64,000 bases of DNA from Patescibacteria group bacterium (GTDB lineage Bacteria > Patescibacteriota > Patescibacteriia > Patescibacteriales > Patescibacteriaceae), in the NCBI GenBank assembly GCA_030583705.1, contig CP129471.1, positions 734,506 to 798,505 of the forward strand, given 5' to 3'. Both the position numbers and the translations under genes were made by a program. Positions within the stretch are counted from its first letter, which is position 1; every line of letters starts with the position of its first letter. A model generated the notes under the pieces. It worked only from the letters and a program-made list of their open reading frames with translations, was not told where the DNA came from and made no database searches. Below are positions 45,049-55,800 of the stretch, one piece after another.

Positions 45049-45831
45049 CTATTGCTTAGTCGGGGTTTTGCCTCGCAGAGCATCTTTAACAAGGTCTTTT
45101 ACTTCATCGGAAAAATCGGCGTTAAGAATCCATTGCAGGAAACCGGGTTCAGTTTGGGCTACCGCTGCCAGGCTCTGATTCTTAAACTTGGAAAAACCAA
45201 AATAAAGGACACCGTCTTTCCAATAGAACTTACCTTCAACATCAGCACGGTCTTCGCACATTTCTTCATGCGCCCGTCTAACCTCTTCCCAACCGTATTT
45301 TGCCAATTGGGCGATAATCACTTCATCCGTAGCTTTAACATCCACTAAGGCGTCATGGGCTCCCACTAACTCTTTACCACAATAAAGACGATAGGCAGTG
45401 GTTAGGTTACGAGGCTCCATGTAATGATAAATAACTTTTCCATCTATAATCCTCTCCGGACTATAACTAAAGGCCAAACCAGAGCGCATAAATTCTCTTT
45501 TTAAAAGAGGTAGATCAAAACCCACTACATTAAATCCTCCGTAATAAGAATCTTTAAAAAGATCAAAGATCTCTTGAGCCTGTTCTTTAAAAAGCGGTTG
45601 ATCTAATAAATCTTGGTTAACATAGCCATGGGTCTTGGAAGCTTCGGGAGAAATCGGGTAATCTGGATTAAAAAGACGCATTTCACTAATCGCCTCACCC
45701 TGTCCCGGGCGATGCAGAACATAAGCCAATTGAATAATCCGATCATCATTAACCGACAAACCAGTAGTTTCAAGGTCAAAAACGATTAAGGGCTTATCTA
45801 AACCCAAATGATCCGCCTGATTAAGTTTCAT
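45049..45831 (-). CDS. DEDDh 3'-5' exonuclease (DnaQ/ExoX-like)
   Basis: 260 residues. ExoI FDLETTGL (D19, E21), ExoII FNVVGFDLPLL and ExoIII GAHDALVDVKATDE form a complete DEDDh site. The C-terminal ~70 residues (YFGFSKFKNQSL, TEPGFLQWILNADFSDEVKDLV) match the small domain found after such exonucleases (ExoX C-terminal/DUF3820 type). May proofread or repair DNA or trim RNA. Confidence 0.88.
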   Translation of the reverse strand: MKLNQADHLGLDKPLIVFDLETTGLSVNDDRIIQLAYVLHRPGQGEAISEMRLFNPDYPISPEASKTHGYVNQDLLDQPLFKEQAQEIFDLFKDSYYGGFNVVGFDLPLLKREFMRSGLAFSYSPERIIDGKVIYHYMEPRNLTTAYRLYCGKELVGAHDALVDVKATDEVIIAQLAKYGWEEVRRAHEEMCEDRADVEGKFYWKDGVLYFGFSKFKNQSLAAVAQTEPGFLQWILNADFSDEVKDLVKDALRGKTPTKQ

Positions 45832-45983
45832 AACTTATAATATAAATATAAAAACGATAAACCCTCCTATATCTTAATATCAGTATATCTTAAGATAAGG
45901 AAAATTGCTAATTTATAAAAAACAGCCTCATAGTGTTAAATGAAGCCGTAAATTTTATTAAGTTTTAACAACTAATCCTAAAA

Positions 45984-46364
45984 TTAAGATGATAACCAAA
46001 CAATAACGAATATAATTATTGCTAATAAACAAAAAGCTAAAAATCCTATAAAAATCATCAGTAATAATCTCTTGAAGCTTATCTCGCGGGTAAAGTCATT
46101 AGAATAACTTTTTAATTTACGATATTTTTTTACTGGTATAAGTCCTAATCTACCTGGAGCGGTGTTTGGAATAACAATTAATATAATAGTAATTATATAC
46201 AAAAGAATAAACAAAACTGGGCTAAAAATCTTATCATACCACATGAGCTCACCCTCTGAGTCTTTAAGAATATTTTTCTCAACATACTCCTGGTACTCTT
46301 TATTTTTCTGAGCTTCTCTCTCAAACCAATCCATCTTCTTGGGAGATTTTTGTATATCGTCCAT
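45984..46364 (-). CDS. Two-helix membrane protein, unknown
   Basis: 126 residues: a charged N-terminus (SPKKMDWFEREAQKNKEYQ), one helix around 53-70 (FILLYIITIILIVIP), a basic loop and a final helix (LLLMIFIGFLAFCLLAIIIFVIVWL). No family recognised; stop TAA. Confidence 0.6.
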   Translation of the reverse strand: MDDIQKSPKKMDWFEREAQKNKEYQEYVEKNILKDSEGELMWYDKIFSPVLFILLYIITIILIVIPNTAPGRLGLIPVKKYRKLKSYSNDFTREISFKRLLLMIFIGFLAFCLLAIIIFVIVWLSS

Positions 46365-46379
46365 AGATATAATTAATTA

Positions 46380-46735
46380 ATAGCAGAAAACTAACCTGAC
46401 AAATTACTAATGACTTTCTTTAATAATTCCATTGTATCATATTTTTTATCACAAAGGAATTCATATTCTTAGCAATAAAATATAATATAAAACCCCAAAA
46501 AACCATCCCCTTGCCAAGCCTTAAAAGACATGATAGCATAGGATTATCACCTTATTAATAACTGTTTCCTTTTGTTGCGGTGATCTGTTTATACCTCAGT
46601 TATGCTTTGTTTAAACCTTTTTATTACTAAATCTCTTCATCTCCCTTTAAAATCAGAGGGGATTTTGACGTTTTCCTCGGTTAAAAAACATCTTTAATTT
46701 GGTATACGATCAGCGCGGCCAAGGAGTTTATCCTT
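46380..46735 (+). promoter_or_regulatory. Long 5' region of rny
   Basis: No gene is visible in these 356 bases. TTGCCA (46511-46516) and TAGCAT (46534-46539), 17 bases apart, could be the rny promoter, leaving a ~195-base leader that holds a hairpin AAAATC/GATTTT near 46659-46676. AAGGAG at 46721 is the rny ribosome-binding site. Confidence 0.4.
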
Positions 46736-48250
46736 ATGCCATATCTTATCTACGGCGGCATAGCTTTGCTATCTTTGGCTTTGGGCTACTGGCTACGTAA
46801 ACAACGTGCCCTGTCTGAAACCAATAGTGCGGAATTACGCGCCGAAAAAATTATTACCGAAGCTAAAAGTAAAGAAAAACAAATTATCCTGGAGACCCAG
46901 GATAAAGCTTTAACGATCATTGAACAAGCTAAAATGGAGGCGGCTAATCGTCATAAAGAAGTAACCGAAATACAAGCTAGATTAGAACAAAGAGAAAACA
47001 CTTTCTCCCAAAAACTACTTGAACTCCAAGACAAACAACAAGCTCTTTATGATAAGATCGCCAAAATAGAAGAGACCAAAGAAAAGATTAAAAAGATCCA
47101 AGAAGAACAAACCGCGGCTTTAGAAAAAATAGCCGGCATGAGTAAAGAAGAAGCCCAAGAGACTTTGTTGAAAAAAGTTGAAAACGTTAGCAAGGAAGCT
47201 TTGGAATCTCGCTTAAAGAAAATGGACCAAGAAACCAGCGAAGCGATTGATGAAAAAACTCGCGAAATGGTCTCAGCCTCCATGCAAAGACTATCCTCTA
47301 ACTTTATCACCGAACTTACCACCACTACCGTTGACCTACCCAGTGATGACATGAAAGGCAGAATTATCGGGAAAGAAGGTAGGAATATTAAATCAATAGA
47401 ACAATTAACCGGCGTGGAAATTATTGTAGACGATACACCTAACGCCATTACCATCTCCGGTTTTTCAGCCATTAGACGACATATTGCCAAAAAAGCTTTA
47501 GAATATTTAATTAAAGACGGACGTATTCACCCTGGAAAAATTGAAGACGCGGTAGAGCAGGCTAAAAAAGAATTAGCACTGGATATTAAAAAAGCCGGTG
47601 AAGAAGCTTTATATGAACTGGGTATTACCGGCTTTGATCCTAAACTGGTACAGATTATCGGGCGACTTAAATACCGTACTAGCTACGGACAAAACGCCCT
47701 AAAGCACGCAGTGGAAGTTGCTCACTTAAGCGGCCTCTTAGCCGAAAGCCTGGGCGCTGATACAAGCATAGCTAAAAAAGGCGGACTATTACATGACATC
47801 GGTAAAGCCATAGATCATGAAGTAAAAGGTTCTCATCCGGAAATCGGTGGGCAAATTGCCCGTAAATTCGGCTTAAGCCAAGAAATTATTAACCCAATTG
47901 AAAAACACCATGATGATAGACCAGAAGATCTAATCACTGTTATTGTTAAAGTAGCAGACGCCATTTCATCTTCCAGACCAGGCGCCAGACACGACAGCTT
48001 TGAACAATATGTCCAAAGACTAGAAGAACTCGAAAAAATTACCCAATCATTTGTTGGAGTAGAAAAGGTCTACGCTATTCAAGCCGGTAGGGAAATCCGA
48101 GTATTTGTTAAACCTGAAGAGGTTAGCGATATGACTGCCAGAGAACTAGCTAGAGATATTGCCAAGAAAATTGAACAAGAAATGACTTATCCGGGAGAAA
48201 TTAAGGTAAATCTTCTAAGAGAAACCAGAGTTATTGAATATGCTCGTTAA
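46736..48250 (+). CDS. rny: Ribonuclease Y
   Basis: 504 residues. N-terminal membrane anchor (LIYGGIALLSLALGYWL), long coiled coil to ~190, KH domain (MKGRIIGKEGRNIKSIE) and HD domain with GGLLHDIGKAIDHE plus KHHDDRPED. Membrane-bound endonuclease that starts mRNA decay. RNase J lies 2.3 kb downstream, so both main decay enzymes are here. Confidence 0.97.
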   Translation: MPYLIYGGIALLSLALGYWLRKQRALSETNSAELRAEKIITEAKSKEKQIILETQDKALTIIEQAKMEAANRHKEVTEIQARLEQRENTFSQKLLELQDKQQALYDKIAKIEETKEKIKKIQEEQTAALEKIAGMSKEEAQETLLKKVENVSKEALESRLKKMDQETSEAIDEKTREMVSASMQRLSSNFITELTTTTVDLPSDDMKGRIIGKEGRNIKSIEQLTGVEIIVDDTPNAITISGFSAIRRHIAKKALEYLIKDGRIHPGKIEDAVEQAKKELALDIKKAGEEALYELGITGFDPKLVQIIGRLKYRTSYGQNALKHAVEVAHLSGLLAESLGADTSIAKKGGLLHDIGKAIDHEVKGSHPEIGGQIARKFGLSQEIINPIEKHHDDRPEDLITVIVKVADAISSSRPGARHDSFEQYVQRLEELEKITQSFVGVEKVYAIQAGREIRVFVKPEEVSDMTARELARDIAKKIEQEMTYPGEIKVNLLRETRVIEYAR

Positions 48251-48353
48251 TTAAACAGTAAATAAGCCAAGGAATGTTATCTATGAATCATAAAATCTTA
48301 ATAAATAAATATGGCTATAAAAAGGCTAAAGTAAGCCATTATATTAATGCCTC

Positions 48354-48382
48354 TTTACAGACAAAAAAATCTGTGCTATAAT
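48354..48382 (+). promoter_or_regulatory. Promoter of the substrate-binding protein gene
   Basis: TTTACA (48354-48359), 17 bases ending CTGTGC, TATAAT (48377-48382). Same TGTG-N-TATAAT form as at 12287. Confidence 0.7.
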
Positions 48383-48398
48383 TAAACAATAGCTCAAT

Positions 48399-50357
48399 AT
48401 GCACCTCTTCTCTTTTTTTAGACGAAACAAGGCCAAGGAAAATATTAATAATCTTGATCAACAGCTGGTTTTCCATTTGTCCAAGTCAAGAATCCCAAGC
48501 CTCAAACAACTAAAATATCTTAGAACTTACTTAAGCTCAAAAGAAAAATTGTTGCTTAATTTTTGTCTTGTCTTAGTTTTAGTAAGCTTAGGTTATCTGG
48601 GAATTAAAACCTACCTTAATGCCACCGAACTGACTCCAAAAAACGGCGGTAGATATACCGAGGGTATTGTTGGTAATCCACAATACATTAATCCCCTATA
48701 TAGCTTGCTTAACCCAACCGACGCCGACCTGGAAAGACTGATGTTCTCTCGTTTATTTACCACTAACGAAAACGGAGCTACCATACCTGAATTAGCCTCT
48801 TCTTTGGAGGTTTCCGAAGATGAGAAAACTTATACCATTACCTTAAAAAATGCTCTGTGGCACACCGGCGACGCCTTAACAGCTGATGACGTTGTCTTTA
48901 CTTTTGAAAGAATACAAGACCCAAGCTACCATTCTCCACTACGTAATCGTTTTGCCGGAGTAAGTATTGAAAAGCTTGAAGATAATAAAGTTGCCTTTAC
49001 TCTAAGAGAGCCCTTTGGAAGATTCCCGTCTCTACTTAATTTCGGTATTATGCCGAAAATAATCTGGGAAAGCACTAATCCGGAAACAGTTACTTTAGCG
49101 GAATACAATATAAAACCTATCGGCTCAGGACCATATCGTTTTAAAGTCTTAACTAAAACAAAGTCAGGTACCATCCGTTCTTACACTTTGGAAAGAAACC
49201 CGGACTATTATGAACAATCTCCTTATATTGATGAAATAGTCTTTAAGTTTTTCCCAAGCGGACAAGAAATGGTGGCAGCCCTAAATAACGGACAAATAAA
49301 CGGAGTAGCTTCTTTACCACCAGAATTAAGAAATTCCTTAATTGCTCCCAATACCCTAACAACCCAAACAATTGCTCTACCAGAGTTAACAGGAGTTTTC
49401 TTTAATACTAAATCAGCCGCTCCTTCGGGACAATCTTTAGTTAGAAGAGCCTTGAGAATGGCGATTCCAAGAGAAACTATTCTTAATAACCTAAGCGATG
49501 AAACATATGGTTTAACCGCTACTGGACCCCTACCTCCCTATTATCCCGGAGCTCGTTTTGACTCAGGAGAAGATAGACAAAGAGCAGAAGAAATTCTAAA
49601 AGAAGACGGCTGGATAGCGGTTGAAATAAAAGGAGAGGGTAATGAGCAAGAAGGAACAGAAGGAGAAGAAGAACAAACTGAAGAAACTTCTTCACCAACC
49701 ACCGATGAACAATCTGAAGGAGAAGGAGAAGGAGAAGTTGAAAACGAAACTGAAGGAGAAGAAAATAACTCTTCTGATTCTTCTACACAAACCCCCCAAA
49801 CAATACCTGAAAAAGACAGATTGGGCGAAGGACGATGGCTAGTTAAGGGAGATAAGGCTTTAATTGTTAGGCTAGTAGCTCCAGAAAACCTTGAAAAGGC
49901 CGCTGAAGAAGTGGCGATGGCTTGGGAGTCGCTAGGAATAAAGACCGAAATAACCCTAAGATCTGAAGAGGTAATTAAAGAAACTATTATCCCCAACAGG
50001 CAGTTTGATGCTCTGTTAATTACCCAAAGCTTGCCCGGTGGAGATATTTATCCCCTCTGGCATTCAGCCGCCGCTGTACAGTTAACTGGTTTAAGTAATG
50101 AAACTATTGATACTCTTTTAGAAGAGGCTCGCTTAACCGGACATATTGAAGCTATGGCAGAAAGATACGGCAAGCTCCAAGATATCTTTGAGGAAGAAGC
50201 TCCCCTTATTCCCCTATACTGGCAAGCCCATGGTTATCTTCAACCCAAGAAACTTAAAGGTTTTAACCGAAACTTTATGCTGGGTAGAGCAGATAGATTT
50301 AATCAAATAACAAATTGGCATCTTAACCAAAAAAGAATTAGAAGCTTAGCAGATTAA
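48399..50357 (+). CDS. Peptide ABC transporter substrate-binding protein (SBP_bac_5)
   Basis: 652 residues. A membrane helix near residues 50-68 (LLNFCLVLVLVSLGYLGI) anchors it; there is no lipobox. The SBP family 5 core is clear: GNPQYINPLYS, LASSLEVSEDEKTYTI, DALTADDVVFTFERI, KPIGSGPYRF and YPLWHSAAAVQ. A Glu/Gly-rich low-complexity insert of ~55 residues (about 410-465) breaks the second half. No permease or ATPase genes are nearby, so it may work with a remote transporter or act as a surface binder. Confidence 0.88.
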   Translation: MHLFSFFRRNKAKENINNLDQQLVFHLSKSRIPSLKQLKYLRTYLSSKEKLLLNFCLVLVLVSLGYLGIKTYLNATELTPKNGGRYTEGIVGNPQYINPLYSLLNPTDADLERLMFSRLFTTNENGATIPELASSLEVSEDEKTYTITLKNALWHTGDALTADDVVFTFERIQDPSYHSPLRNRFAGVSIEKLEDNKVAFTLREPFGRFPSLLNFGIMPKIIWESTNPETVTLAEYNIKPIGSGPYRFKVLTKTKSGTIRSYTLERNPDYYEQSPYIDEIVFKFFPSGQEMVAALNNGQINGVASLPPELRNSLIAPNTLTTQTIALPELTGVFFNTKSAAPSGQSLVRRALRMAIPRETILNNLSDETYGLTATGPLPPYYPGARFDSGEDRQRAEEILKEDGWIAVEIKGEGNEQEGTEGEEEQTEETSSPTTDEQSEGEGEGEVENETEGEENNSSDSSTQTPQTIPEKDRLGEGRWLVKGDKALIVRLVAPENLEKAAEEVAMAWESLGIKTEITLRSEEVIKETIIPNRQFDALLITQSLPGGDIYPLWHSAAAVQLTGLSNETIDTLLEEARLTGHIEAMAERYGKLQDIFEEEAPLIPLYWQAHGYLQPKKLKGFNRNFMLGRADRFNQITNWHLNQKRIRSLAD

Positions 50358-50378
50358 AATTACTTTAAAAAAACAATA

Positions 50379-50462
50379 GCCGAAGTGGCGGAATTGGTAG
50401 ACGCGCAGCGTTCAGGTCGCTGTAAAGGCAACTTTGTGAGGGTTCGAGTCCCTCCTTCGGCA
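50379..50462 (+). tRNA. tRNA-Leu (anticodon CAG)
   Basis: 84 bases, class II tRNA with long variable arm. Acceptor GCCGAAG/CTTCGGC, anticodon stem CAGCG/CGCTG around TTCAGGT, T arm GAGGGTTCGAGTCCCTC, discriminator A; CCA not encoded in full. Confidence 0.96.
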
Positions 50463-50593
50463 CAGAAAATATTTTAATTGTTTGCGTGACAGACAACTTT
50501 TAAAAATTCTTCTGAGAAATTTATTTCTCATATATTTAATTAATTTATTAATCCCTCTGATCGTGTTTATTTAATGCGAAGAGATTTTTAAGT

Positions 50594-52486
50594 ATGATAA
50601 CAAAATACAAAAACCAGGATCAAAAAAGATCCTCAAGTCGGCTTAGAACAAGCCAAGACGTTTCATCTTCTAAAAAGAACGAAACAAATCCTCGGACAAA
50701 TGTCCGAAAAACACAGGGCGGTTCTTTACCTAAACCTGTTCTTAAAAGAAGAAGTGGTGGTAATACCGCTCCAAAAATTAACATTGTTCCCGGACAAAAA
50801 GTTTCAACAGTTGGCAAACTGCGGATAATCCCAGTGGGCGGCTGTGAAGAAGTCGGAAGGAACATGACAATCTTTGAGTATGAAAACGATATTGTAATCG
50901 TGGACATGGGACTGCAATTTCCCGAAGAAGATATGATGGGTATTGACTACATCATTCCCAACATTGAATACCTTAAAGGCAAAGAAAGAAATATCCGAGG
51001 AGTTATTTTCTCCCACGGACACCTTGATCACATAGGTGCTGCTCCAATTCTCTTAGAAAGATTGGGCAACCCCCCGATTATTGGCAGACCAATGACCATT
51101 GCCATGGTTAAACATAGAGTAGAAGACTATAAGCCAAACTCCTCTAAAAATCTTAAGGTTAGTATGATTAAAAACCTTAGCGATAAAATGAACTTAGGAG
51201 TTTTTAAGGCCAGCTACTACCAAGTAGAACACTCTATCATGGATGCGGTTGGTATTATTTTATCTACACCTTGTGGTACGGTTATTCATCCAGGCGACTG
51301 GACTATGGAAAGAGATAAAAAAACTAATGAGCCGATGATTGATTACACTCACCTAGCCCAACTACCTCGTCCAACTATCCTGATGCTTGAAAGCTTGGCG
51401 GTAGTTAGTACTAAACCAAGCCCCACAGCTGAAGACCTTAAAATTAACCTAGAAAAAATTATTGCACCCTCTCCTGGTAGAATAATTATCGGAACCTTTT
51501 CTTCCCAGGTGGAAAGAGTGGGCTGGATTATTGAAATAGCCGAGAGAACTGGTAAGAAGGTAGCTCTGGACGGCTATAGCATGAAAACCAACGTGGAGAT
51601 AGCCAGAGAATTGGGTTATATTAAAGCCAAAAAAGAAACCTTCATTAAAATTGATCAGATAGGTCAATATCCGGATAATAAGATAGTAATCATTTGTACT
51701 GGCGCACAGGGTGAAGAAAACGCTGTTTTATCCAGAGTTATAGACGGTAGCCACCGCTCCCTGAAAATTCAAAGGAATGATACCATAGTTTTATCTTCTT
51801 CTATTATCCCAGGTAATGAAAGAACTATCCAAAGACTAATAGATAACCTCTATCGCCAATGCGATAACGTCATCCACGGCAACCTAATGGATATTCATAT
51901 ATCAGGACACGGCACCAGAGACGATCTGGCTTTTATGCTTAAAGCCATTAAGCCAGATTACTTTATCCCTGTGTATGGTAACTACTTCATGCTTAAAGAA
52001 GCGGAAAAACTAGCTAAAGGCATAGGTTTTAGTCCGCAAAGAATAATTGTACCAGATAACGGTATGGTAATTGAATTCAATAAACAAGGAAATGTGCCAA
52101 CTAAAGAAAAAATACCAGCTAACTACGTCTTTGTAGACGGGATGGGCGTAGCTGACTCAAGCCATAATATAGTTTTACGAGATCGTAAGATGATGTCCGA
52201 AGACGGTATGATTGTCTTAATAACAACCATAGATTCAAAAACCGGCGAACTCTTAAGTAGCCCGGATATAATCTCCAGAGGTTTTGTTCATATGAAAGAA
52301 AGTAGAGAACTAATCCAAGAAACCAGAAATAGAATAAGAGCCATAATTAAAAAGAGACCAACCCCTCAACCAGGTATGACCGAAGACGATTATCTTAAAA
52401 GCCGCCTAAGAACGGAAATAGGGCAATTCCTTTTCCAGCAAACCAAGAGAAGGCCCCTCCTTATGCCGGTAGTTATTAGGGTTTAG
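50594..52486 (+). CDS. rnj: Ribonuclease J
   Basis: 630 residues. A basic, disordered extension (~75 residues: KNQDQKRSSSRLRTSQ and KPVLKRRSGGN) precedes the beta-CASP metallo-beta-lactamase core, with VGGCEEVGRNM, SHGHLDH (H141, H143, D145, H146), VIHPGDW and ISGHGTRDDL. 5'-3' exonuclease and endonuclease in rRNA and mRNA processing. The extension may bind RNA; it is longer than usual. Confidence 0.96.
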   Translation: MITKYKNQDQKRSSSRLRTSQDVSSSKKNETNPRTNVRKTQGGSLPKPVLKRRSGGNTAPKINIVPGQKVSTVGKLRIIPVGGCEEVGRNMTIFEYENDIVIVDMGLQFPEEDMMGIDYIIPNIEYLKGKERNIRGVIFSHGHLDHIGAAPILLERLGNPPIIGRPMTIAMVKHRVEDYKPNSSKNLKVSMIKNLSDKMNLGVFKASYYQVEHSIMDAVGIILSTPCGTVIHPGDWTMERDKKTNEPMIDYTHLAQLPRPTILMLESLAVVSTKPSPTAEDLKINLEKIIAPSPGRIIIGTFSSQVERVGWIIEIAERTGKKVALDGYSMKTNVEIARELGYIKAKKETFIKIDQIGQYPDNKIVIICTGAQGEENAVLSRVIDGSHRSLKIQRNDTIVLSSSIIPGNERTIQRLIDNLYRQCDNVIHGNLMDIHISGHGTRDDLAFMLKAIKPDYFIPVYGNYFMLKEAEKLAKGIGFSPQRIIVPDNGMVIEFNKQGNVPTKEKIPANYVFVDGMGVADSSHNIVLRDRKMMSEDGMIVLITTIDSKTGELLSSPDIISRGFVHMKESRELIQETRNRIRAIIKKRPTPQPGMTEDDYLKSRLRTEIGQFLFQQTKRRPLLMPVVIRV

Positions 52487-52547
52487 TAAAGATAAAAGAT
52501 AAAAAAGAGCTAAAGAATAAACCAAAAAATAACTATAGTGGATAACT

Positions 52548-52575
52548 AAAAAACACGCATAATAGCGTGTTTTTT
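52548..52575. terminator. Bidirectional terminator after rnj
   Basis: AAAAAACACGC/GCGTGTTTTTT, an 11-base-pair stem with a 6-base loop, T-rich on the plus side and A-rich before it, between two convergent genes. Confidence 0.9.
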
Positions 52576-52595
52576 ATTTATAGTATTTTAACAAA

Positions 52596-53582
52596 CTAAC
52601 CAAGAGTTCTTTCAAGCTTTGAGACAACCTTACTGGTGTTAATATTGTTAAATAAATTAACCCAGGCGTTTGTTTGAATAACCGTTAGAACAGCTCCTCC
52701 GATAATAATTAACGCCAGTAGGGCAATAGCTCCCAAAAAGGCAACAATGTAAAAGAATAATAGTGACTTAACAACTACGGCGATTAAGGCTAAAGCTACA
52801 AAAGGAATTGCCAAAGAAACTACTAATAACAAAATAATTAAAGTACCAATTATGCTTATAGCAAAAAGAATAAAGGCCATTTCTAAACTAATAAGCCAAT
52901 TAGCAACAAAAAGTTTAAGGCCAGCTCTAATGGATTCCATTAAAGATTTCTTCTTTAATACCAAATAAGCCATAGCATATTTAACTGTTAAAGCGGCGCA
53001 AAGGGATAGGCCGATCATGAAGATAAATAATACCCAATAGGCGAAACTAACCCAAATTCCTTCATTCCAAATTAATAGCGGTAAAACGGCAATCACCGTA
53101 AAGATGTAAATTACCGCATAAGATAATAGATAAAGCCCCAAAGCTGGCCAAAAGTATTTTATACCCTCCCTGAAACCCAAAGACATATCATGTTTTCTCT
53201 CAGAAGAATTCAATTTATGACCACTAGCAATAGCTCTATCTGAATTATTAATCAAAGCAACTTGTGAAACAGTGGAAAGCCAAATTAAGGCACAAGAAAA
53301 AGCTAACACAAAAAGAGTTAACGCCAAAAGACCAAAGAAATCTCCAGGATTGGTTACCATTAAATCATTAAATCCTCTAAAAAGACTACCATCAAAAAGT
53401 CCAGTGGACGACCACTTTTGCCAATCGTTTAATATTCCTTGATCACGATTAAGGAATCTAGAAAAAAATTGAAACTCAAAATTACTAGACAATAAAGTTG
53501 CGAACAAACCAAAGAACCAAAGGTACTTGTGGTTCCAGGCTACAATAAAGGCCTGTTTAATAATTGTTCTATAAAGAGTCAT
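52596..53582 (-). CDS. Multi-pass membrane protein, unknown
   Basis: 328 residues with about six hydrophobic helices (NHKYLWFFGLFATLL, LLALTLFVLAFSCALIWL, LGLYLLSYAVIYIFTVIAVLPLLIW in part, VLFIFMIGLSLCAALTV, FILFAISIIGTLIILLLVV, LFFYIVAFLGAIALLALIIIGG). It resembles DUF7544/glycerophosphodiester-phosphodiesterase membrane-domain proteins common in CPR; I cannot give a role. Confidence 0.65.
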   Translation of the reverse strand: MTLYRTIIKQAFIVAWNHKYLWFFGLFATLLSSNFEFQFFSRFLNRDQGILNDWQKWSSTGLFDGSLFRGFNDLMVTNPGDFFGLLALTLFVLAFSCALIWLSTVSQVALINNSDRAIASGHKLNSSERKHDMSLGFREGIKYFWPALGLYLLSYAVIYIFTVIAVLPLLIWNEGIWVSFAYWVLFIFMIGLSLCAALTVKYAMAYLVLKKKSLMESIRAGLKLFVANWLISLEMAFILFAISIIGTLIILLLVVSLAIPFVALALIAVVVKSLLFFYIVAFLGAIALLALIIIGGAVLTVIQTNAWVNLFNNINTSKVVSKLERTLG

Positions 53583-53622
53583 ATGACAAGCATGTTATAA
53601 TTTAATAATCTTATTATAGCAT

Positions 53623-53659
53623 AAAAAACCAAAAGCCGGCAAGATAAGGCCGACTTTTG
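53623..53659 (-). terminator. Terminator of ftsH
   Basis: On the minus strand CAAAAGTCGGC pairs with GCCGGCTTTTG (11 pairs, one T-G) around an 8-base loop, then GTTTTTTAT. Confidence 0.85.
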
Positions 53660-53703
53660 ATTTTATTATCTATAATTATGGCTCTTTTTATCCTATTATC
53701 ATC

Positions 53704-55569
53704 TTATTCTTCACTGTCCCCATCCTTATCTTTCGCCTTTTCTTCAGTCTTTCTATCATTCATTAAAGCTAAGAATTCTTCTTGTTCAATAGTCTCTTTT
53801 TCTAGTAATTTATCAGTAATTTTCTGTAAATCATCCCTGTATTTAATAATAATCTCCTCAGCTTTTTTCATACCCATATCAATAAAGCCGGATATTTCCT
53901 TATCAATCTCCTCAGCAGTCTTTTCGCTATAATCTCTAGCCTCGTAATCACTCTTGCCAAGATAACCAGCTTCTTCTTTATCGCCAAAAGTTCTTGGGCC
54001 AAGGTTTTCCGACATACCATAATCGGTAATCAAACGACGAGCCAAAACCGTAGCGCGACGTAAGTCGGAGGTGGCACCGGTAGTTACTTCTCCATAAACA
54101 TTTTTTTCAGCCATATAGCCTCCTAATAAAACAGCGATCTCTTCAATAAAGTCTGATTTGGTATGCAAATGCTTATCTTCACTCGGTAACTTTAAGGTAT
54201 AACCCCCTGCTCGGCCACGAGCGATAATAGAAACTTTATGAACATCATCTGCTCTTGGTGATTTATGAGCTACTAAAGCATGGCCAGCTTCATGATAGGC
54301 GGTTATTTCTTTCTCTTTAGGAGAAAGAATACGAGATCTTCTTTCTGGACCAAGCATAACTTTTTCAATGGAATCAAAAAGATCTTCCATTAAAATAACT
54401 TTTCTACCCCTTCTAGCCGCCAACAAAGCCGCTTCATTTAAAGCATTCGCTAAATCAGCACCGCTAAAACCAGGAGTTCTTTCGGCTATTTTTCTTAGAG
54501 CAACTTCTTTATCCAAAGGTTTTTGCCTGGAGTGAATTTTTAAAATAGCTTCTCTGTCATTAATATCCGGCTCATCCAAAACCACTTGTCGATCAAAACG
54601 CCCAGGACGAAGTAAGGCCGCATCTAAAACATCAGGGCGATTGGTAGCTGCCATAACAATTACTCCGGCGTTAACTTCAAAACCATCCATCTCAACCAAT
54701 ATCTGGTTAAGTGTCTGTTCTCTTTCATCATGAGAACCTCCAACACCTGTACCTCTTTTACGACCAACAGCGTCAATTTCATCAATAAAAATTATACAAG
54801 GAGCACTGCGCTTGGCTTTACGAAAAAGATCTCTTACCCTTGAGGCTCCTACCCCAACAAACATTTCTACAAATTCCGAACCAGAAATACTAAAAAATGG
54901 GACATTAGCTTCACCGGCTACCGCTCTAGCTAACAACGTCTTCCCCGTACCAGGACTACCAAGCAGCAAAACACCACGAGGTATTTTAGCTCCTAGTTCG
55001 GTAAATTTATTGGGGTACTTAAGAAAATCAACCACTTCACCTAATTCTTCCTTAGCTTCTCTAACTCCGGCTACATCATTAAAGGTTATTTTATCTTTCG
55101 GGGACTGTAAATTAACTTCTCTGGCTTGAGATTGCCCAAACATCATGGCCTTGCTATTGGAACCTTGGACAGAACGATACATTAAGAAAAGGAAAAGTCC
55201 CAACAAAAGAACCGGAAAAAGAAAAGGCAAAAGAGTGCCCAACCAAACAGATGCTCCAGTTGGAGCCTCTACGGTAATAGACAAAGAGCTCATTTCTTCA
55301 GCAGTTACTCCATAGTTAGCCAAAAGTTCGGTTAAAGCTTGTCCAGTTTCCTTAAGAGCGGTTTGTTCTTGTCCGTCTCTAAGCTTAATAAAAAGCTCAT
55401 CAGCGCGTACCTCTACTGATTCAACCTTATCTTCTTTAATATTTGAAACCAAAGAAGCCAGATCTGTTTTATCCGGCTCTTGGCGATTGTTTCCTATTAA
55501 AGAGAATAAAACTCCCAAAAAGATAAAACAAAAAACAATCAGTAAGAAATTCTTTAAAAAAAGCTTCAT
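53704..55569 (-). CDS. ftsH: ATP-dependent zinc metalloprotease FtsH
   Basis: 621 residues. Two N-terminal helices ([19 protein letters not shown] and [19 protein letters not shown]) flank a small extracytoplasmic domain. AAA module: [19 protein letters not shown], second region of homology RPGRFDRQV. Zinc site HEAGH, with a later Asp. Degrades membrane and short-lived proteins. Ends with an acidic, Lys-rich tail ([15 protein letters not shown]). Confidence 0.97.
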   Translation of the reverse strand: MKLFLKNFLLIVFCFIFLGVLFSLIGNNRQEPDKTDLASLVSNIKEDKVESVEVRADELFIKLRDGQEQTALKETGQALTELLANYGVTAEEMSSLSITVEAPTGASVWLGTLLPFLFPVLLLGLFLFLMYRSVQGSNSKAMMFGQSQAREVNLQSPKDKITFNDVAGVREAKEELGEVVDFLKYPNKFTELGAKIPRGVLLLGSPGTGKTLLARAVAGEANVPFFSISGSEFVEMFVGVGASRVRDLFRKAKRSAPCIIFIDEIDAVGRKRGTGVGGSHDEREQTLNQILVEMDGFEVNAGVIVMAATNRPDVLDAALLRPGRFDRQVVLDEPDINDREAILKIHSRQKPLDKEVALRKIAERTPGFSGADLANALNEAALLAARRGRKVILMEDLFDSIEKVMLGPERRSRILSPKEKEITAYHEAGHALVAHKSPRADDVHKVSIIARGRAGGYTLKLPSEDKHLHTKSDFIEEIAVLLGGYMAEKNVYGEVTTGATSDLRRATVLARRLITDYGMSENLGPRTFGDKEEAGYLGKSDYEARDYSEKTAEEIDKEISGFIDMGMKKAEEIIIKYRDDLQKITDKLLEKETIEQEEFLALMNDRKTEEKAKDKDGDSEE

Positions 55570-55587
55570 AAATTAATAACCACTCAA

Positions 55588-55800
55588 TTACTCAATCATC
55601 TTACGAATGGAATGAATCTTATAAGCAACGTAAAAAAGACTGTAGGCGATAAGAAGAATTATCAAGCCTATTAAGAGTCTAACTAAAAAAGTGTCCCAAA
55701 CTACCACTACGGCCATAATCAACAAGAATAAGCCGTTAGCGATAAAGATCCACATAAGATCCGTTAAACGCTGCTTAATAAGCGTAATGATGTTTTGCAT
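55588..55800 (-). CDS. Two-helix membrane protein before ftsH
   Basis: 70 residues, two hydrophobic helices (LMWIFIANGLFLLIMAVVVVW and LLIGLIILLIAYSLFYVAYKI). No family known. The stop is 18 bases before the ftsH start, so it is probably in the same operon and could interact with FtsH, though that is only context. Confidence 0.65.
   Translation of the reverse strand: MQNIITLIKQRLTDLMWIFIANGLFLLIMAVVVVWDTFLVRLLIGLIILLIAYSLFYVAYKIHSIRKMIE

Noticed and set aside
49541-49996. Low-complexity acidic stretch and opposite-strand frame in the substrate-binding protein gene
   Set aside because: The main frame stays open and the family motifs continue after it, so it is an acidic insert, not a frameshift; the opposite frame is a Ser-rich shadow.
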